This document shows, in pieces, positions 28,839 through 38,664 of a DNA stretch of 64,000 nucleotides; within the stretch, counting starts at the first letter, position 1, and each line of letters opens with the position of its first letter. The stretch comes from Streptococcus cristatus AS 1.3089 (GTDB lineage: Bacteria > Bacillota > Bacilli > Lactobacillales > Streptococcaceae). A model generated the notes under the pieces. The model made no database searches. It had not been told where the DNA came from and saw only the letters and a list, made by a program, of their open reading frames with translations. The position numbers and the translations under genes were made by a program. Where the stretch lies: positions 441,501-505,500 of the forward strand of contig NC_021175.1 of the NCBI RefSeq assembly GCF_000385925.1, read 5' to 3'.

Positions 28839-29693
28839 ATGAATACAAATCTTGCTAGCTTCATCGTGGGGATTATCACAGATGAAAACGATCGGTTTTA
28901 CTTTGTTCAGAAGGACGGACAGACTTATGCGCTTTCTAAGGAAGAGGGACCGCATGAGCTCGGTCAATCTGTCAAGGGCTTTGCTTACAGCGATATGAAG
29001 CAGAAGCTTCGCCTAACGACTCTTGAAGTCACAGCGACCCAAGAACAGTTTGGTTGGGGAACAGTGACGGAGGTTCGCAAGGATCTGGGCGTCTTTGTCG
29101 ATACCGGTTTGCCAGATAAGCAAATCGTGGTGTCACTAGACATCTTGCCAGAAATCAAGGAACTTTGGCCTAAGAAGGGCGACCGCCTCTATATTCGTCT
29201 GGATGTGGACAAGAAAGACCGCATCTGGGGTCAACTGGCTTATCAAGAGGACTTCCAGCGCTTGGCTCGCCCTGCCTACAATAATATGCAGAACCAAAAC
29301 TGGCCGGCCATCGTTTATCGGCTCAAGCTTTCTGGCACCTTTGTCTATCTGCCAGAGAATAATATGCTGGGCTTCATTCATCCGAGTGAGCGCTATGCAG
29401 AGCCACGTCTGGGGCAGGTCTTGGATGCACGAGTAATTGGCTTCCGTGAAGTAGACCGCACCCTTAATCTCTCCCTCAAGCCTCGCTCCTTTGAAATGCT
29501 GGAAAACGATGCCCAGATGATTCTGACCTATCTAGAGAGCAATGGCGGCTTCATGACTTTGAACGATAAATCTTCACCAGACGACATCAAGGCCACTTTT
29601 GGCATTTCCAAAGGCCAGTTTAAAAAAGCCCTGGGCGGTCTTATGAAAGCTGGGAAAATCAAGCAAGATCCGACTGGAACGGAGTTGGTTTAA
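28839..29693 (+). CDS. cvfB: CvfB-like S1-domain RNA-binding protein
   Basis: 284 residues. Matches the CvfB/YitL family: tandem S1-like beta-barrel segments (about residues 1-65, 66-140 with TVTEVRKDLGVFVDTGLPDKQIVV, and 145-215 with MLGFIHPSERYAEPRLGQVLDARV), followed by a C-terminal winged-helix (about 220-284, ILTYLESNGGFMTLNDKSSP..FGISKGQFKKALGGLMKAGKI). In Staphylococcus aureus CvfB is an RNA-binding regulator of virulence genes. Position after pyrH-frr is common in streptococci. Confidence 0.85.
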   Translation: MNTNLASFIVGIITDENDRFYFVQKDGQTYALSKEEGPHELGQSVKGFAYSDMKQKLRLTTLEVTATQEQFGWGTVTEVRKDLGVFVDTGLPDKQIVVSLDILPEIKELWPKKGDRLYIRLDVDKKDRIWGQLAYQEDFQRLARPAYNNMQNQNWPAIVYRLKLSGTFVYLPENNMLGFIHPSERYAEPRLGQVLDARVIGFREVDRTLNLSLKPRSFEMLENDAQMILTYLESNGGFMTLNDKSSPDDIKATFGISKGQFKKALGGLMKAGKIKQDPTGTELV

Positions 29694-29774
29694 TAAAGAC
29701 AATTCTTGTATCAATCTTTAAAAAGTATTTGATGTTTTTACAATAGATAATAATATGAAAACGAAGGGATAAGT

Positions 29775-31354
29775 ATGGTAACGCATAATAGGGAAGCTAG
29801 TCAGCGAGCAGACTTACATAGGAAAATCTGGTCTATAGCTGACAATGTGCGGGGAGCAGTTGACGGCTGGGATTTTAAACAATATGTACTTGGAATTCTC
29901 TTTTATCGCTTTATTTCAGAAAATATGTCAGCTTATTTTGATAAGGCAGAGCATGAAGCAGGTGATTTAGAATTTCGTTATGCTAACCTGACGGACGAAG
30001 AAGCAGAAGAAGATTTCCGTCCTGGAACAGTTGAAGAAAAAGGTTTCTTTATCCTTCCTAGTCAACTATTTGAAAATGTGGTTAAGAACGCTTCAACAAA
30101 ATGAAAAATTTAAACGAAGAATTGGCCAATATTTTCCTAAGCTATTGAGAAGTCAGCAATTGGTTCAAATCAGAGGATGATATCAAAGGTTTGTTTGATA
30201 ACTTGGATACACGAAGCAACATCCTTGGTGGAACTGTTCCAGAAAAAAATAAACGCCTATCGGATATACTAACAGGTATTAATGATATCCCTCTTGGTAA
30301 CTTTGAGGACAATGATATTGATGCTTTTGGGGATGCCTATGAGTTCTTGATTTCCAACTATGCGAGTAATGCTGGTAAAAGTGGTGGAGAATTTTTCACT
30401 CCCCAGACAGTTTCTAAATTACTTGCTCGTTTGGTTATGGTTGGTAAGGACAAGATCAACAAGGTTTATGACCCAACATGTGGTTCGGGATCGCTCCTCC
30501 TTCAAATGAAAAAACAATATGAAGATCATATCCTAGAGGATGGTTTCTTTGGTCAGGAAATCAATATGACCAACTACAACTTGGCTCGTATGAATATGTT
30601 CTTGCACAATATCAACTACAATAACTTTGATATTAAGCGAGGAGATACCCTTTTAAATCCTCAGCATTTAGAAGAAAAGCCTTTTGACGCCATCGTCTCT
30701 AACCCTCCTTACTCTGTCAAATGGGTGGGAGATGGAGATCCAACTCTGATAAACGATGACCGCTTTGCGCCAGCAGGGAAACTAGCTCCTAAGTCAAAAG
30801 CTGACTTTGCCTTTATCATGCATAGTCTAAACCACCTGTCTAATAAAGGTCGAGCAGCTATTGTTTGTTTCCCGGGCATTCTCTATCGTGGAGGTGCTGA
30901 AAAGACCATTCGTCAGTATCTAGTAGATAACAACTTTGTTGAAGCCGTCATTGCGCTTCCAGATAATCTCTTTTTTGGAACTTCTATTGCAACTACGATT
31001 TTAGTTCTGGCGAAGAATAAACTTGAAAATAAAACACTCTTTATTGATGCGAGTAAAGAATTCAAAAAAGAGACCAATAACAATGTTTTGACAGATAGCA
31101 ATATCGAGCATATTGTTGAATTGTTCACTAATTATCAAAGTGTGGACTATAAAGCAACTCTTGTTGATAATGAGGAGATTGGCTCTGAGCAAGATTACAA
31201 TCTATCTGTGTCAACCTATGTCGAACAAGAAGATACACGTGAGAAGATTGATATTGATGTGCTCAATAAAGAAATCGCTGAGACTGTGACAAAGATTGAC
31301 CACTTGCGTGCAGAGATAGATAAGATTGTAGAGGAACTGAGCCATGGTAAATGA
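29775..31354 (+). pseudogene. hsdM: Type I restriction-modification methyltransferase subunit HsdM, frameshifted
   Basis: Two adjacent open frames (29775-30104 and about 30191-31354) encode one HsdM. The first gives the N-terminal helical domain (RKIWSIADNVRGAVDGWDFK); the second holds [17 protein letters not shown], AdoMet motif [13 protein letters not shown] and catalytic NPPY at 30701-30712. Between them, comparison with the expected protein reveals an extra A near 30100, an extra A near 30106, an extra T near 30138 and a missing A near 30168, net +2. Corrected length is 525 residues, normal for HsdM. Without correction no full methyltransferase is made, yet hsdR downstream is intact, which would be harmful unless the frameshifts are sequencing errors. 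It opens an operon hsdM-rhuM-hsdS-prrC-hsdR. Confidence 0.85.
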
Positions 31355-32348
31355 TGTGATTCTCTATAGAACAGATGACGGAGAGTCCGTTATTGAGCTT
31401 CACTTGGATAACGGAACGGTCTGGCTGACCCAACAAGAACTAGCTAAGCTCTTTCAAACTTCCAAGCAAAACATTAGTAAACATATCAAGGCAATATTTG
31501 AAGATGGTGAGTTGGATGAAACAGTGGTTGTCAACTATCAGTTGACAACCACTCGACATGGTGCAATGGCTGGTAAAACTCAGTCAAAAAAAGTCGCCTA
31601 CTACAATCTCGATATGATTTTGGCGATTGGCTACCGTGTGCGCTCCCCTCGTGGAATCCAGTTCAGGCACTATGCTTCGACAGTCTTGAAAGAGTATCTG
31701 ATAAAGGGCTTTGCGATGGATGATGAGCGCTTGAAAAACTTGGGTGGGGGCTCTTACTTTAAAGAACTCCTGGAAAGAATCCGAGACATTCGCTCGAGCG
31801 AAAAAGTCTTTTACCGTCAGGTTTTGGATCTTTTTGCGACATCAAGTGATTACAATGCAAATACACCAGAGGCAAAGAAATTTTTTGCGACGGTTCAAAA
31901 CAAGATGCACTATGCCATTCACCACAATACTGCTAGTGAACTCATCTATAACCGTGTCGATAGCGAAAAGGAGTTTATGGGCTTGACCACTTTTAAGGGA
32001 GACCTCCCTACTTTATCTGAAGCAAAAGTAGCCAAGAACTATCTGACAGAAAAGGAACTCCGTGGTCTTAATCAGCTTGTATCAGGATATCTAGATTTTG
32101 CTGAAAGACAGGCAGAGCGAGAAGAGGTCATGACCATGGCTGACTGGGTGACACACGTAGATCGAATCCTTCTAGCTACTGGAGAAGACTTGCTGGACAA
32201 TAGTGGGATAATCTCTCGAGAACAGATGGAGCATAAGGTGGATAAGGAGTATAAGAGCTACCAAGCCAAGACCCTCAGTCAAGTTGAAAAAGATTACCTC
32301 AAGGAAATTAAAAGCATTGAAAATCTAGCCAAGGAAGGAGGTAAGTGA
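31344..32348 (+). CDS. rhuM: RhuM family protein within the restriction operon
   Basis: 334 residues. N-terminal segment [37 protein letters not shown] resembles a DNA-binding helix-turn-helix; then [34 protein letters not shown], the core RhuM signature. RhuM was named from a Salmonella pathogenicity island but its biochemical role is unknown; homologues often sit inside type I restriction loci. The start overlaps the hsdM end by 11 bases and the stop overlaps the hsdS start by four, so it is tightly embedded in the operon. A regulatory role toward restriction is inference. Confidence 0.85.
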   Translation: MVNDVILYRTDDGESVIELHLDNGTVWLTQQELAKLFQTSKQNISKHIKAIFEDGELDETVVVNYQLTTTRHGAMAGKTQSKKVAYYNLDMILAIGYRVRSPRGIQFRHYASTVLKEYLIKGFAMDDERLKNLGGGSYFKELLERIRDIRSSEKVFYRQVLDLFATSSDYNANTPEAKKFFATVQNKMHYAIHHNTASELIYNRVDSEKEFMGLTTFKGDLPTLSEAKVAKNYLTEKELRGLNQLVSGYLDFAERQAEREEVMTMADWVTHVDRILLATGEDLLDNSGIISREQMEHKVDKEYKSYQAKTLSQVEKDYLKEIKSIENLAKEGGK

Positions 32349-33469
32349 TGAATAACCTAGAAGAAATCCAAAACTGTCCCGTTGAGTGGAAAGAGTTGGG
32401 GGAAGTAGTAGATTATGAGCAACCAACCAAATATATTGTATCAAGTAAAGCTTATACTGACAGTAATGAAATTCCTGTTTTAACTGCGGGACAATCATTT
32501 ATTTTAGGCTATACAAATGAAAAAGACGGTATTTATCATGCTAGCGAAAACAATCCTGTTATCATTTTTGATGATTTTACTACATCAAAACAATGGGTAG
32601 ATTTTAAATTTAAAGTAAAATCATCAGCAATGAAAATGTTAACGATAAAAGATGAATTTGAAAACGAAGTTTTATTACGCTATGTATGGCATTATTTGGG
32701 TACAATAACTTATAAACCAGATCAACATGGTAGACAATGGATTGGAACTTATTCAAAGTTTCTTATTCCAATTCCCCCTCTAGAACTTCAAGAAAAAATC
32801 GTGCAAACACTTGACAAATTCACTGATTATGTTACAGAATTGACCTCAGAATTGACCTTACGTAAAAAGCAATATTCTTATTATCGAGATAAACTCTTAT
32901 CATTTGAGAATGAAGTTTATCAGGTTGAGTGGAAAGTACTTAAAGATGTTGCTACATTGAAAAATGGGAAGGATTGGAAAAATCTCCCAATTGGTGAAAT
33001 ACCAGTATACGGCAGTGGTGGAGAAATGGGAGAGTTTGTTGCGGATTATTCTTATGACAAACCAACTGTATTGATTCCTAGGAAAGGTTCTATTTCTAAT
33101 TTATTCTATTTAGAAAAAGCTTTTTGGAACGTAGATACAATCTACTATACAGAAATTGATGAAACTAAGATTATTCCAAAGTATTTTTATTATTATTTAA
33201 CGACTGTTAATTTAGAAGAAATGTCAACTAATCCAACAAGGCCTAGTTTAACTCAAGCTATTCTTGATAAAATTAAGATCCCAGTTCCCTCTCTCGAAAT
33301 CCAATCCCGCATTGTTGAAGTTTTAGACAACTTTGATACGGTTTGTCATGACTTGAACATCGGACTCCCTAAGGAGATTGAACTTCGTCAAAAACAGTAT
33401 GAATATTTTAGAGAAAAACTCTTGACATTCACCGCCGAAGGCGAGTACACTGAGAGTAGAGTAGAGTAG
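32345..33469 (+). CDS. hsdS: Type I restriction specificity subunit HsdS (two target-recognition domains)
   Basis: 374 residues. Target-recognition domain 1 (about 1-145), conserved helical spacer (PPLELQEKIVQTLDKF..LRKKQYSYYRDKLLSF), domain 2 (about 195-305) and a second conserved helix (PSLEIQSRIVEVLDNF..LRQKQYEYFREKLLTF). It determines the bipartite DNA sequence recognised by the HsdM/HsdR complex. The last codons lie in a tandem GAGTA tract; removing one five-base unit would open the frame into the next segment (see 33460-34047). The protein as written is complete for a functional S subunit. Confidence 0.88.
   Translation: MMNNLEEIQNCPVEWKELGEVVDYEQPTKYIVSSKAYTDSNEIPVLTAGQSFILGYTNEKDGIYHASENNPVIIFDDFTTSKQWVDFKFKVKSSAMKMLTIKDEFENEVLLRYVWHYLGTITYKPDQHGRQWIGTYSKFLIPIPPLELQEKIVQTLDKFTDYVTELTSELTLRKKQYSYYRDKLLSFENEVYQVEWKVLKDVATLKNGKDWKNLPIGEIPVYGSGGEMGEFVADYSYDKPTVLIPRKGSISNLFYLEKAFWNVDTIYYTEIDETKIIPKYFYYYLTTVNLEEMSTNPTRPSLTQAILDKIKIPVPSLEIQSRIVEVLDNFDTVCHDLNIGLPKEIELRQKQYEYFREKLLTFTAEGEYTESRVE
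33454..33468 (+). repeat. Pentanucleotide tract (GAGTA)x3 at the end of hsdS
   Basis: Three perfect GAGTA units, followed by the near-unit GAGGA, with another GAGTA at 33443-33447. The hsdS frame reads TAG just after it. The downstream HsdS-like frame is open from 33460 through the tract, so loss of one unit or gain of two joins both frames. Confidence 0.8.
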
Positions 33470-34047
33470 AGGAGTGGGACAACTCCGCTATTATCAAACT
33501 TTTACAGTGGGTATTTGGTCCAATTCGAGTGAAGTTGGGACAAGTTGTCAATTTACAACGCGGGAAACGTCTTGTGAGACAACAATTAGCTACTACAGGA
33601 AGTTTTCCAGTTTATCAAAACAGCTTGGCACCTTTAGGATATTTTGAAGAATCAAACAGGGTAAAAGAAACCAGCTTTGTGATTTGTGCTGGAGCGGCTG
33701 GTGAAATCGGATATAGTGATACAGACTTTTGGGCGGCAGATGATGTTTATACATTAGAGACATCAGAAGATATTTCTGATAAATTTATGTATTATGTCTT
33801 GTTAAGTAAGCAAGATAGACTCAAATCACAAGTTCGAAAGGCTAGTATTCCTAGATTATCTAAGGATGCTATTGATAAAGTTACTTTTTATTTACCATCC
33901 CTTACTGAACAAGAAGGAATTGTCTCCATTCTTGACAATTTCAACACCTTAACCACTTCTATTTCAGAAGGTCTTCCTAAAGAGATAGAGCAGAGACAGA
34001 AACAGTATGAATACTGGAGAAATCAATTACTCAATTTTAATGAATAA
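33460..34047 (+). CDS. Third HsdS target-recognition half (out of frame with hsdS)
   Basis: The frame from 33460 reads SRVEEWDNSAIIKLLQWVFG, then a single target-recognition domain (VKLGQVVNLQRGKRL to YFLP-type end) and a conserved helix PSLTEQEGIVSILDNF..LRQKQ-like EQRQKQYEYWRNQLLNF. The first usable start is GTG at 33529, which lacks a ribosome site, so independent translation is doubtful. If fused to hsdS by a tract change the product would be about 565 residues with three recognition domains. Alternatively it is a remnant of hsdS shuffling. Confidence 0.65.
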   Translation, partial: SRVEEWDNSAIIKLLQWVFGPIRVKLGQVVNLQRGKRLVRQQLATTGSFPVYQNSLAPLGYFEESNRVKETSFVICAGAAGEIGYSDTDFWAADDVYTLETSEDISDKFMYYVLLSKQDRLKSQVRKASIPRLSKDAIDKVTFYLPSLTEQEGIVSILDNFNTLTTSISEGLPKEIEQRQKQYEYWRNQLLNFNE

Positions 34048-34060
34048 GGAAAAGTGAATT

Positions 34061-35290
34061 ATGACGGATGATAAAGTATTTAATACCTTGGAAGATGTTG
34101 CAGACGAACTGATCTCAAGTGATAAGAAGGTGCATTTAATTTATGCTTTTAATGCTACAGGGAAAACAAGGCTATCTACAATTTTAAAGGATAAATTAAA
34201 TATCTCGGAAAATGATGAAGAGTCAAAAGTAAAGAAAATACTTTATTTTAACGCTTTCACAGAAGATCTTTTTACTTGGGAAAATGATTTAGAGAATGAT
34301 GAAGATCGTTACCTCAAATATGATAAGCGTACTTTTTTTGGTAAGTTTTTAGAAGAACAGCAACAATTTGGACAAGTTATTCTCAACTTTCAGAAGTATG
34401 TCCATAACCTCATAGTTCCAAGTTTTGAGGATATTGAGAGACAGGCTAATGATAGTTCTGGATTCCCGATTTTTGATATTATTGGAGACCAGCGTGTTCC
34501 AATATTGGTGAGTGATTTTAAGGGAATTCGCTTTACTTTAGATGGTGATACAGTCAAAATTTCTAGAGGTGAGGAGAGGATATTTGTTTGGTCTATATTC
34601 CTAACTCTTTTGGAACTTATTATTGAAGAGTTAAGCGATCCAGATATTGACTCTGATTTTCAGGCCTTTAAGTATATTTATATTGACGATCCAATTTCTT
34701 CGTTAGATGATAACAATACTATTGATTCCGCTATTTTTTTAAAGGAAATTATTTCCAAATCTAAACGCACTGATTTAAAGTTTATCATTACTTCTCACCA
34801 ACCACTTTTTTATAATGTTTTGTACAATGAAATACGATTTGACAGAAAAATACCAAATAAAAAAAAGTCCTTTTATGTTATGAAAAAAGAAGTTGATAAA
34901 GAGGACAAAGTCAGATATATTTTAACTGACGTTGAGAAAGATTCTCCCTTCGGATACCACCTAAAGGTAAGAGAAGAGTTACGTAAAGCTGTAGACAGTG
35001 GACGAGTTGAAAAATTCCATTATGCTTTATTCAGAAATTTAGCGGAGAAAACAGCTACTTTCCTAGGTTACGGTAGATGGGAAGAAGTTTTATTAGGCTT
35101 AAAAGTAGCTGGCGATGAAATTACTTCAGAAAATATAGAGTTATATGCTCAAAGGATCGATTTATTTACACATAATCGCCAGTCGGAGTTAGAATACAGA
35201 GAATTACAAAGCCGAGACCAAAATACATTGATAGAGTTGTTTAATAGTTTTGAGAAAAAATATCAATTTAAGCAATTAGAGGAAGAATAA
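34061..35290 (+). CDS. prrC: PrrC-type anticodon nuclease (tRNA-Lys class)
   Basis: 409 residues, close to the roughly 396 of E. coli PrrC. ABC-ATPase marks: VHLIYAFNATGKTRLS (K35 of the P-loop), ILYFNAFTEDLFTWENDLEN, signature SRGEERIFVWSIF, Walker B YIYIDDPISSLDDNN and H-loop FIITSHQPLFYNVL. The C-terminal nuclease region contains FRNLAEKTATFLGYGRW and FTHNR, giving the proposed catalytic triad R325, E329 and H371. PrrC sits silent on its type I restriction enzyme and cleaves tRNA-Lys when phage proteins disable restriction. The gene lies between hsdS and hsdR, exactly as in the E. coli prr locus. Alanine replaces the glycine usual before TGKT. Confidence in the family is high; target tRNA is inferred. 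Confidence 0.88.
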   Translation: MTDDKVFNTLEDVADELISSDKKVHLIYAFNATGKTRLSTILKDKLNISENDEESKVKKILYFNAFTEDLFTWENDLENDEDRYLKYDKRTFFGKFLEEQQQFGQVILNFQKYVHNLIVPSFEDIERQANDSSGFPIFDIIGDQRVPILVSDFKGIRFTLDGDTVKISRGEERIFVWSIFLTLLELIIEELSDPDIDSDFQAFKYIYIDDPISSLDDNNTIDSAIFLKEIISKSKRTDLKFIITSHQPLFYNVLYNEIRFDRKIPNKKKSFYVMKKEVDKEDKVRYILTDVEKDSPFGYHLKVREELRKAVDSGRVEKFHYALFRNLAEKTATFLGYGRWEEVLLGLKVAGDEITSENIELYAQRIDLFTHNRQSELEYRELQSRDQNTLIELFNSFEKKYQFKQLEEE

Positions 35291-35292
35291 CT

Positions 35293-38200
35293 ATGGTTGA
35301 TTATTCAAAAGTGCATGAAGTAATTGCAGAAACAAATGAAGGGATTCTCTTGGCTGAGTATCAACCAGAGTATCGCACAGATAGAGAATATCAGTCTGAG
35401 GCAGACTTGGAAAATCAGTTAATTTCTGATTTGGTACATCATCTTAACTACGAACGTTTAGATATCCATACGCCTGCTGAGCTTTTAGCAAACGCCAAGC
35501 TCCAAATTGAAAAACTGAATAAAGTGACCTTTACTGAAGATGAATGGCTACGCTTTGTGGTCGAGTATCTGGACTGTCCCAATGAAGGGCTAGTTGAAAA
35601 AACACGAAAAATCCAAGAGAACCATATCTATGACTTTGTCTTTGATGATGGACGGATTAAGAATATTTTCATCCTTGATAAGAATAATATTCACAACAAC
35701 AGCATGCAGGTTATCAACCAAGTGACGCAGGTGGGGAGTCATACCAACCGTTATGATGTGACCATCCTAGTAAACGGCCTTCCTCTAGTTCAGATTGAAT
35801 TGAAGAAACGTGGGGTCAGTCTGCAAGAAGCTTTTAATCAGGTTCACCGTTATAGTAAGGAAAGCTTTAATAGTGAGAATTCTTTGTATAAGTATGTGCA
35901 GATTTTTGTGATTTCGAATGGGACTTATACACGCTATTTTGCAAATACAACGGCTCAAAATAAAAATCATTATGAGTTCACCTGTGAATGGGCAGACCGC
36001 AAGAATAAAACAATTCATGACCTAGAAGACTTTACTGTCACTTTCTTGAGCAAGCGTGTGCTCTTGGAAGTTTTGACCAAGTATTGTGTTTTTGATGCTG
36101 ATAATACATTGCTCATCATGCGCCCATATCAGATTGCAGCAACTGAGAGTATTTTGCGCAAGATTCATTCTTCCAATGAAATGAAGAGTTTTGGTTCAAT
36201 TAATGCTTGTGGCTATATCTGGCATACGACAGGGTCGGGGAAAACCTTGACGAGCTTTAAGACTGCACGCTTGGCAACAGAGTTGGACTACATTGACAAA
36301 GTGATATTCGTCGTAGATAGAAAAGACCTAGACTATCAGACCATGAAGGAATATCAAAAATTCCAACCGAATTCAGTCAATGGTAGTAATAATACAAAAG
36401 AACTCCAACGAAGTATCGAAGAAAATGATGATCGAATCATTGTCACAACTATTCAAAAGTTAAATAAGTTTATCACAGCAAATCCAAATCATGAAGTCTA
36501 TGGTAAGAAATGTGTCTTGATTTTTGACGAGTGTCATCGTTCCCAGTTTGGGAAGGCGCAGAAGCGCATCAAAAAGGCCTTTAAACAGTATGCTTTATTT
36601 GGCTTCACAGGGACACCGATTTTCCCAGAAAATAGCTTAACGGGTGAAACGACACAAGAAGTTTTTGGAGAACAACTTCATAACTATGTTATTACAGATG
36701 CTATTCGGGATAAAAAAGTCTTGAAGTTCAAGGTTGACTATAACTATATCAAACCTGAAATCAATAAGTATAGAGAAGCAGAGAAAGCAGTTGGTCAAGA
36801 GCTTGATGAGAAGAAACTAAAAAAGATGGAGAAGGAACTTCTTTTGCATCCAGAACGGATAGCAACCATCACAGAGTACCTGCTTCGAGTTTATAACACC
36901 AAAACGCATCGAAATCAACACTATACCCACAAACAAAAGCAGATGTCTGGATTTAATGCCATGTTAGCGGTACAAAGTATTGAAGCTGCTAAGTTATACT
37001 ATGACGAACTCCAGCGACAACAAGCAACTTTACCAGAAACTAGACGCTTGAAAATTGCAACCATCTTTAGCTTCGCACCAAACGAAGAACAATCTGCTTA
37101 CGGGGAAATTCAAGATGAAGAGTTAGAGCTGCAAACTACTCAAATGCCTCAATCTTCTAAAGAGTTTCTGGAAAAAGCGATTGATGACTATAATCGAATG
37201 TTCAAGACTAACTTCTCAACCGATGGAAAAGAGTTCCAAAATTACTATCGTGACCTTTCTAAACGAGTTAAGTCCAAGGAAGTGGACCTTCTAATTGTAG
37301 TGGGAATGTTCTTGACGGGATTTGATGCTCCGACTATGAATACTCTCTTTGTCGACAAAAATCTACGTTATCATGGTTTGATTCAGGCATTCTCGAGAAC
37401 CAATCGAATTTTTAACAAGGTGAAACCTTTTGGGAATATCGTTTGTTTCCGTGATTTAGAAAAGGCTACGCAAGAAGCTATTAAAACTTTTGGGGATACC
37501 AACAAACTTGAAATCATCTTAGAAAAAAGCTTTAGTGAATACATGGATGGTTTCGTGGATCAAGTAACGGGTATCAAGGTCAAAGGCTATACTGAAGTCT
37601 GTCAGGAAATTCTTGAGAAATTCCCAAATCCACAAGAAATTAAAACCGAGCATGAGAAAAAGGAGTTTGTTAAGCTCTTTGGTGAATTACTGAAACTTGA
37701 TAATGTTCTTCGAAATTATGACGAATTCCAAGAAATCGACAAACCTATTTCAGAAGGTTATCTTCAGGATTTAAGAAGTGCGTATGTGGAAATTCGAGAT
37801 GAATTTTTGAACCTTAAAAACTATGAAAAGACCAAAGATTTAGAGGTTGACCTTTCAGATGTTGAATTTGAAATTGAATTACTAAAAACAGATGAGATTA
37901 ACCTAGACTATATTCTGGCACTGATTGTTGAGAAATCGAAGAATTCTGAGTCTAAAGAAGTAATGAAAGCAGAAGTTAGCCGTGTGATTCGTTCTAGTAT
38001 TGATATCCGTGCCAAGGAGGATTTGGTATTGAATTTTATCAATTATACGGATTTATCTCAATTACAGAATAATGAATCTATCTTAGTTTCTTTTTATACT
38101 TATGCTAAAAAAGAAAAAGAAGATTCTATTCAAAAACTAGCTAATGATGAAAATCTTGGGGAAGGCTATCGTTTGTTTATTGATAAAGCGATACAAAAAG

Positions 38201-38337
38201 GATATGCGGAAAGTGGTGGGACTGATCTAGATGATATTATTCCGCCAACTTCTCGACGTAAGGGGGCCCGGGAGTTGAAGAAGCAGCAAATACTTGCTAA
38301 ACTTCAGAAATTAGTAGAAATTTACCGCGGTATATAA
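35293..38337 (+). CDS. hsdR: Type I restriction endonuclease subunit HsdR
   Basis: 1014 residues. N-terminal nuclease domain with VLVNGLPLVQIELKK-type motif (VNGLPLVQIELKKRG, about residues 158-172; the E-x-K pair), then a superfamily 2 translocase: HTTGSGKT Walker A at 311-318, DECHRSQFG at 412-420, GFTGTPIF and the motif VI-like LIQAFSRTNRIF. A helical C-terminal domain binds the HsdM/HsdS core. It is the last gene of the operon, two bases after prrC. Intact reading frame throughout, in contrast to hsdM. Confidence 0.95.
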   Translation: MVDYSKVHEVIAETNEGILLAEYQPEYRTDREYQSEADLENQLISDLVHHLNYERLDIHTPAELLANAKLQIEKLNKVTFTEDEWLRFVVEYLDCPNEGLVEKTRKIQENHIYDFVFDDGRIKNIFILDKNNIHNNSMQVINQVTQVGSHTNRYDVTILVNGLPLVQIELKKRGVSLQEAFNQVHRYSKESFNSENSLYKYVQIFVISNGTYTRYFANTTAQNKNHYEFTCEWADRKNKTIHDLEDFTVTFLSKRVLLEVLTKYCVFDADNTLLIMRPYQIAATESILRKIHSSNEMKSFGSINACGYIWHTTGSGKTLTSFKTARLATELDYIDKVIFVVDRKDLDYQTMKEYQKFQPNSVNGSNNTKELQRSIEENDDRIIVTTIQKLNKFITANPNHEVYGKKCVLIFDECHRSQFGKAQKRIKKAFKQYALFGFTGTPIFPENSLTGETTQEVFGEQLHNYVITDAIRDKKVLKFKVDYNYIKPEINKYREAEKAVGQELDEKKLKKMEKELLLHPERIATITEYLLRVYNTKTHRNQHYTHKQKQMSGFNAMLAVQSIEAAKLYYDELQRQQATLPETRRLKIATIFSFAPNEEQSAYGEIQDEELELQTTQMPQSSKEFLEKAIDDYNRMFKTNFSTDGKEFQNYYRDLSKRVKSKEVDLLIVVGMFLTGFDAPTMNTLFVDKNLRYHGLIQAFSRTNRIFNKVKPFGNIVCFRDLEKATQEAIKTFGDTNKLEIILEKSFSEYMDGFVDQVTGIKVKGYTEVCQEILEKFPNPQEIKTEHEKKEFVKLFGELLKLDNVLRNYDEFQEIDKPISEGYLQDLRSAYVEIRDEFLNLKNYEKTKDLEVDLSDVEFEIELLKTDEINLDYILALIVEKSKNSESKEVMKAEVSRVIRSSIDIRAKEDLVLNFINYTDLSQLQNNESILVSFYTYAKKEKEDSIQKLANDENLGEGYRLFIDKAIQKGYAESGGTDLDDIIPPTSRRKGARELKKQQILAKLQKLVEIYRGI

Positions 38338-38358
38338 TTATAATTTAGAAAGGACTCT

Positions 38359-38574
38359 ATGAGAAAATCTTTTTACAGCTGGCTGATGACGGAGCGTAAT
38401 CCCAAAAGTAATAAGCCAAAGGCTATTTTGGCGGACTTGGCATTTCAGGATACGGCCTTTCCCAAGCATACGGATGATTTTGATGAGGTCAGCCGTTTTC
38501 TAGAGGAGCATGCAAATTTTTCCTTTAACTTGGGCGAGTTCGATGCGATTTGGGAAGAGTATCAGGCCCATTGA
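38359..38574 (+). CDS. YozE family (UPF0346) small protein
   Basis: 71 residues: [19 protein letters not shown] at the start, then [21 protein letters not shown] and FDAIWEEYQ. This is the YozE/SAM-like fold family of unknown function, common next to phoH or cvfB in streptococci. AAAGGA precedes the ATG. Confidence 0.9.
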   Translation: MRKSFYSWLMTERNPKSNKPKAILADLAFQDTAFPKHTDDFDEVSRFLEEHANFSFNLGEFDAIWEEYQAH

Positions 38575-38612
38575 GTGGATAATGGCTGGGGATAGTCATT
38601 TTCCGCTTGCTT

Positions 38613-38621
38613 TGATATAAT
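38613..38621 (+). promoter_or_regulatory. Extended -10 promoter for phoH
   Basis: TGATATAAT, 44 bases before the TTG start. Confidence 0.5.
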
Positions 38622-38664
38622 AAATGTAATTCATTCAAAAAATTAAAATAGAGAGGTTCTTTGT

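Noticed and set aside
33529..34047. Independent second hsdS gene starting at GTG 33529
   Set aside because: No ribosome site and only one recognition domain; more likely the out-of-frame extension of hsdS or a remnant.
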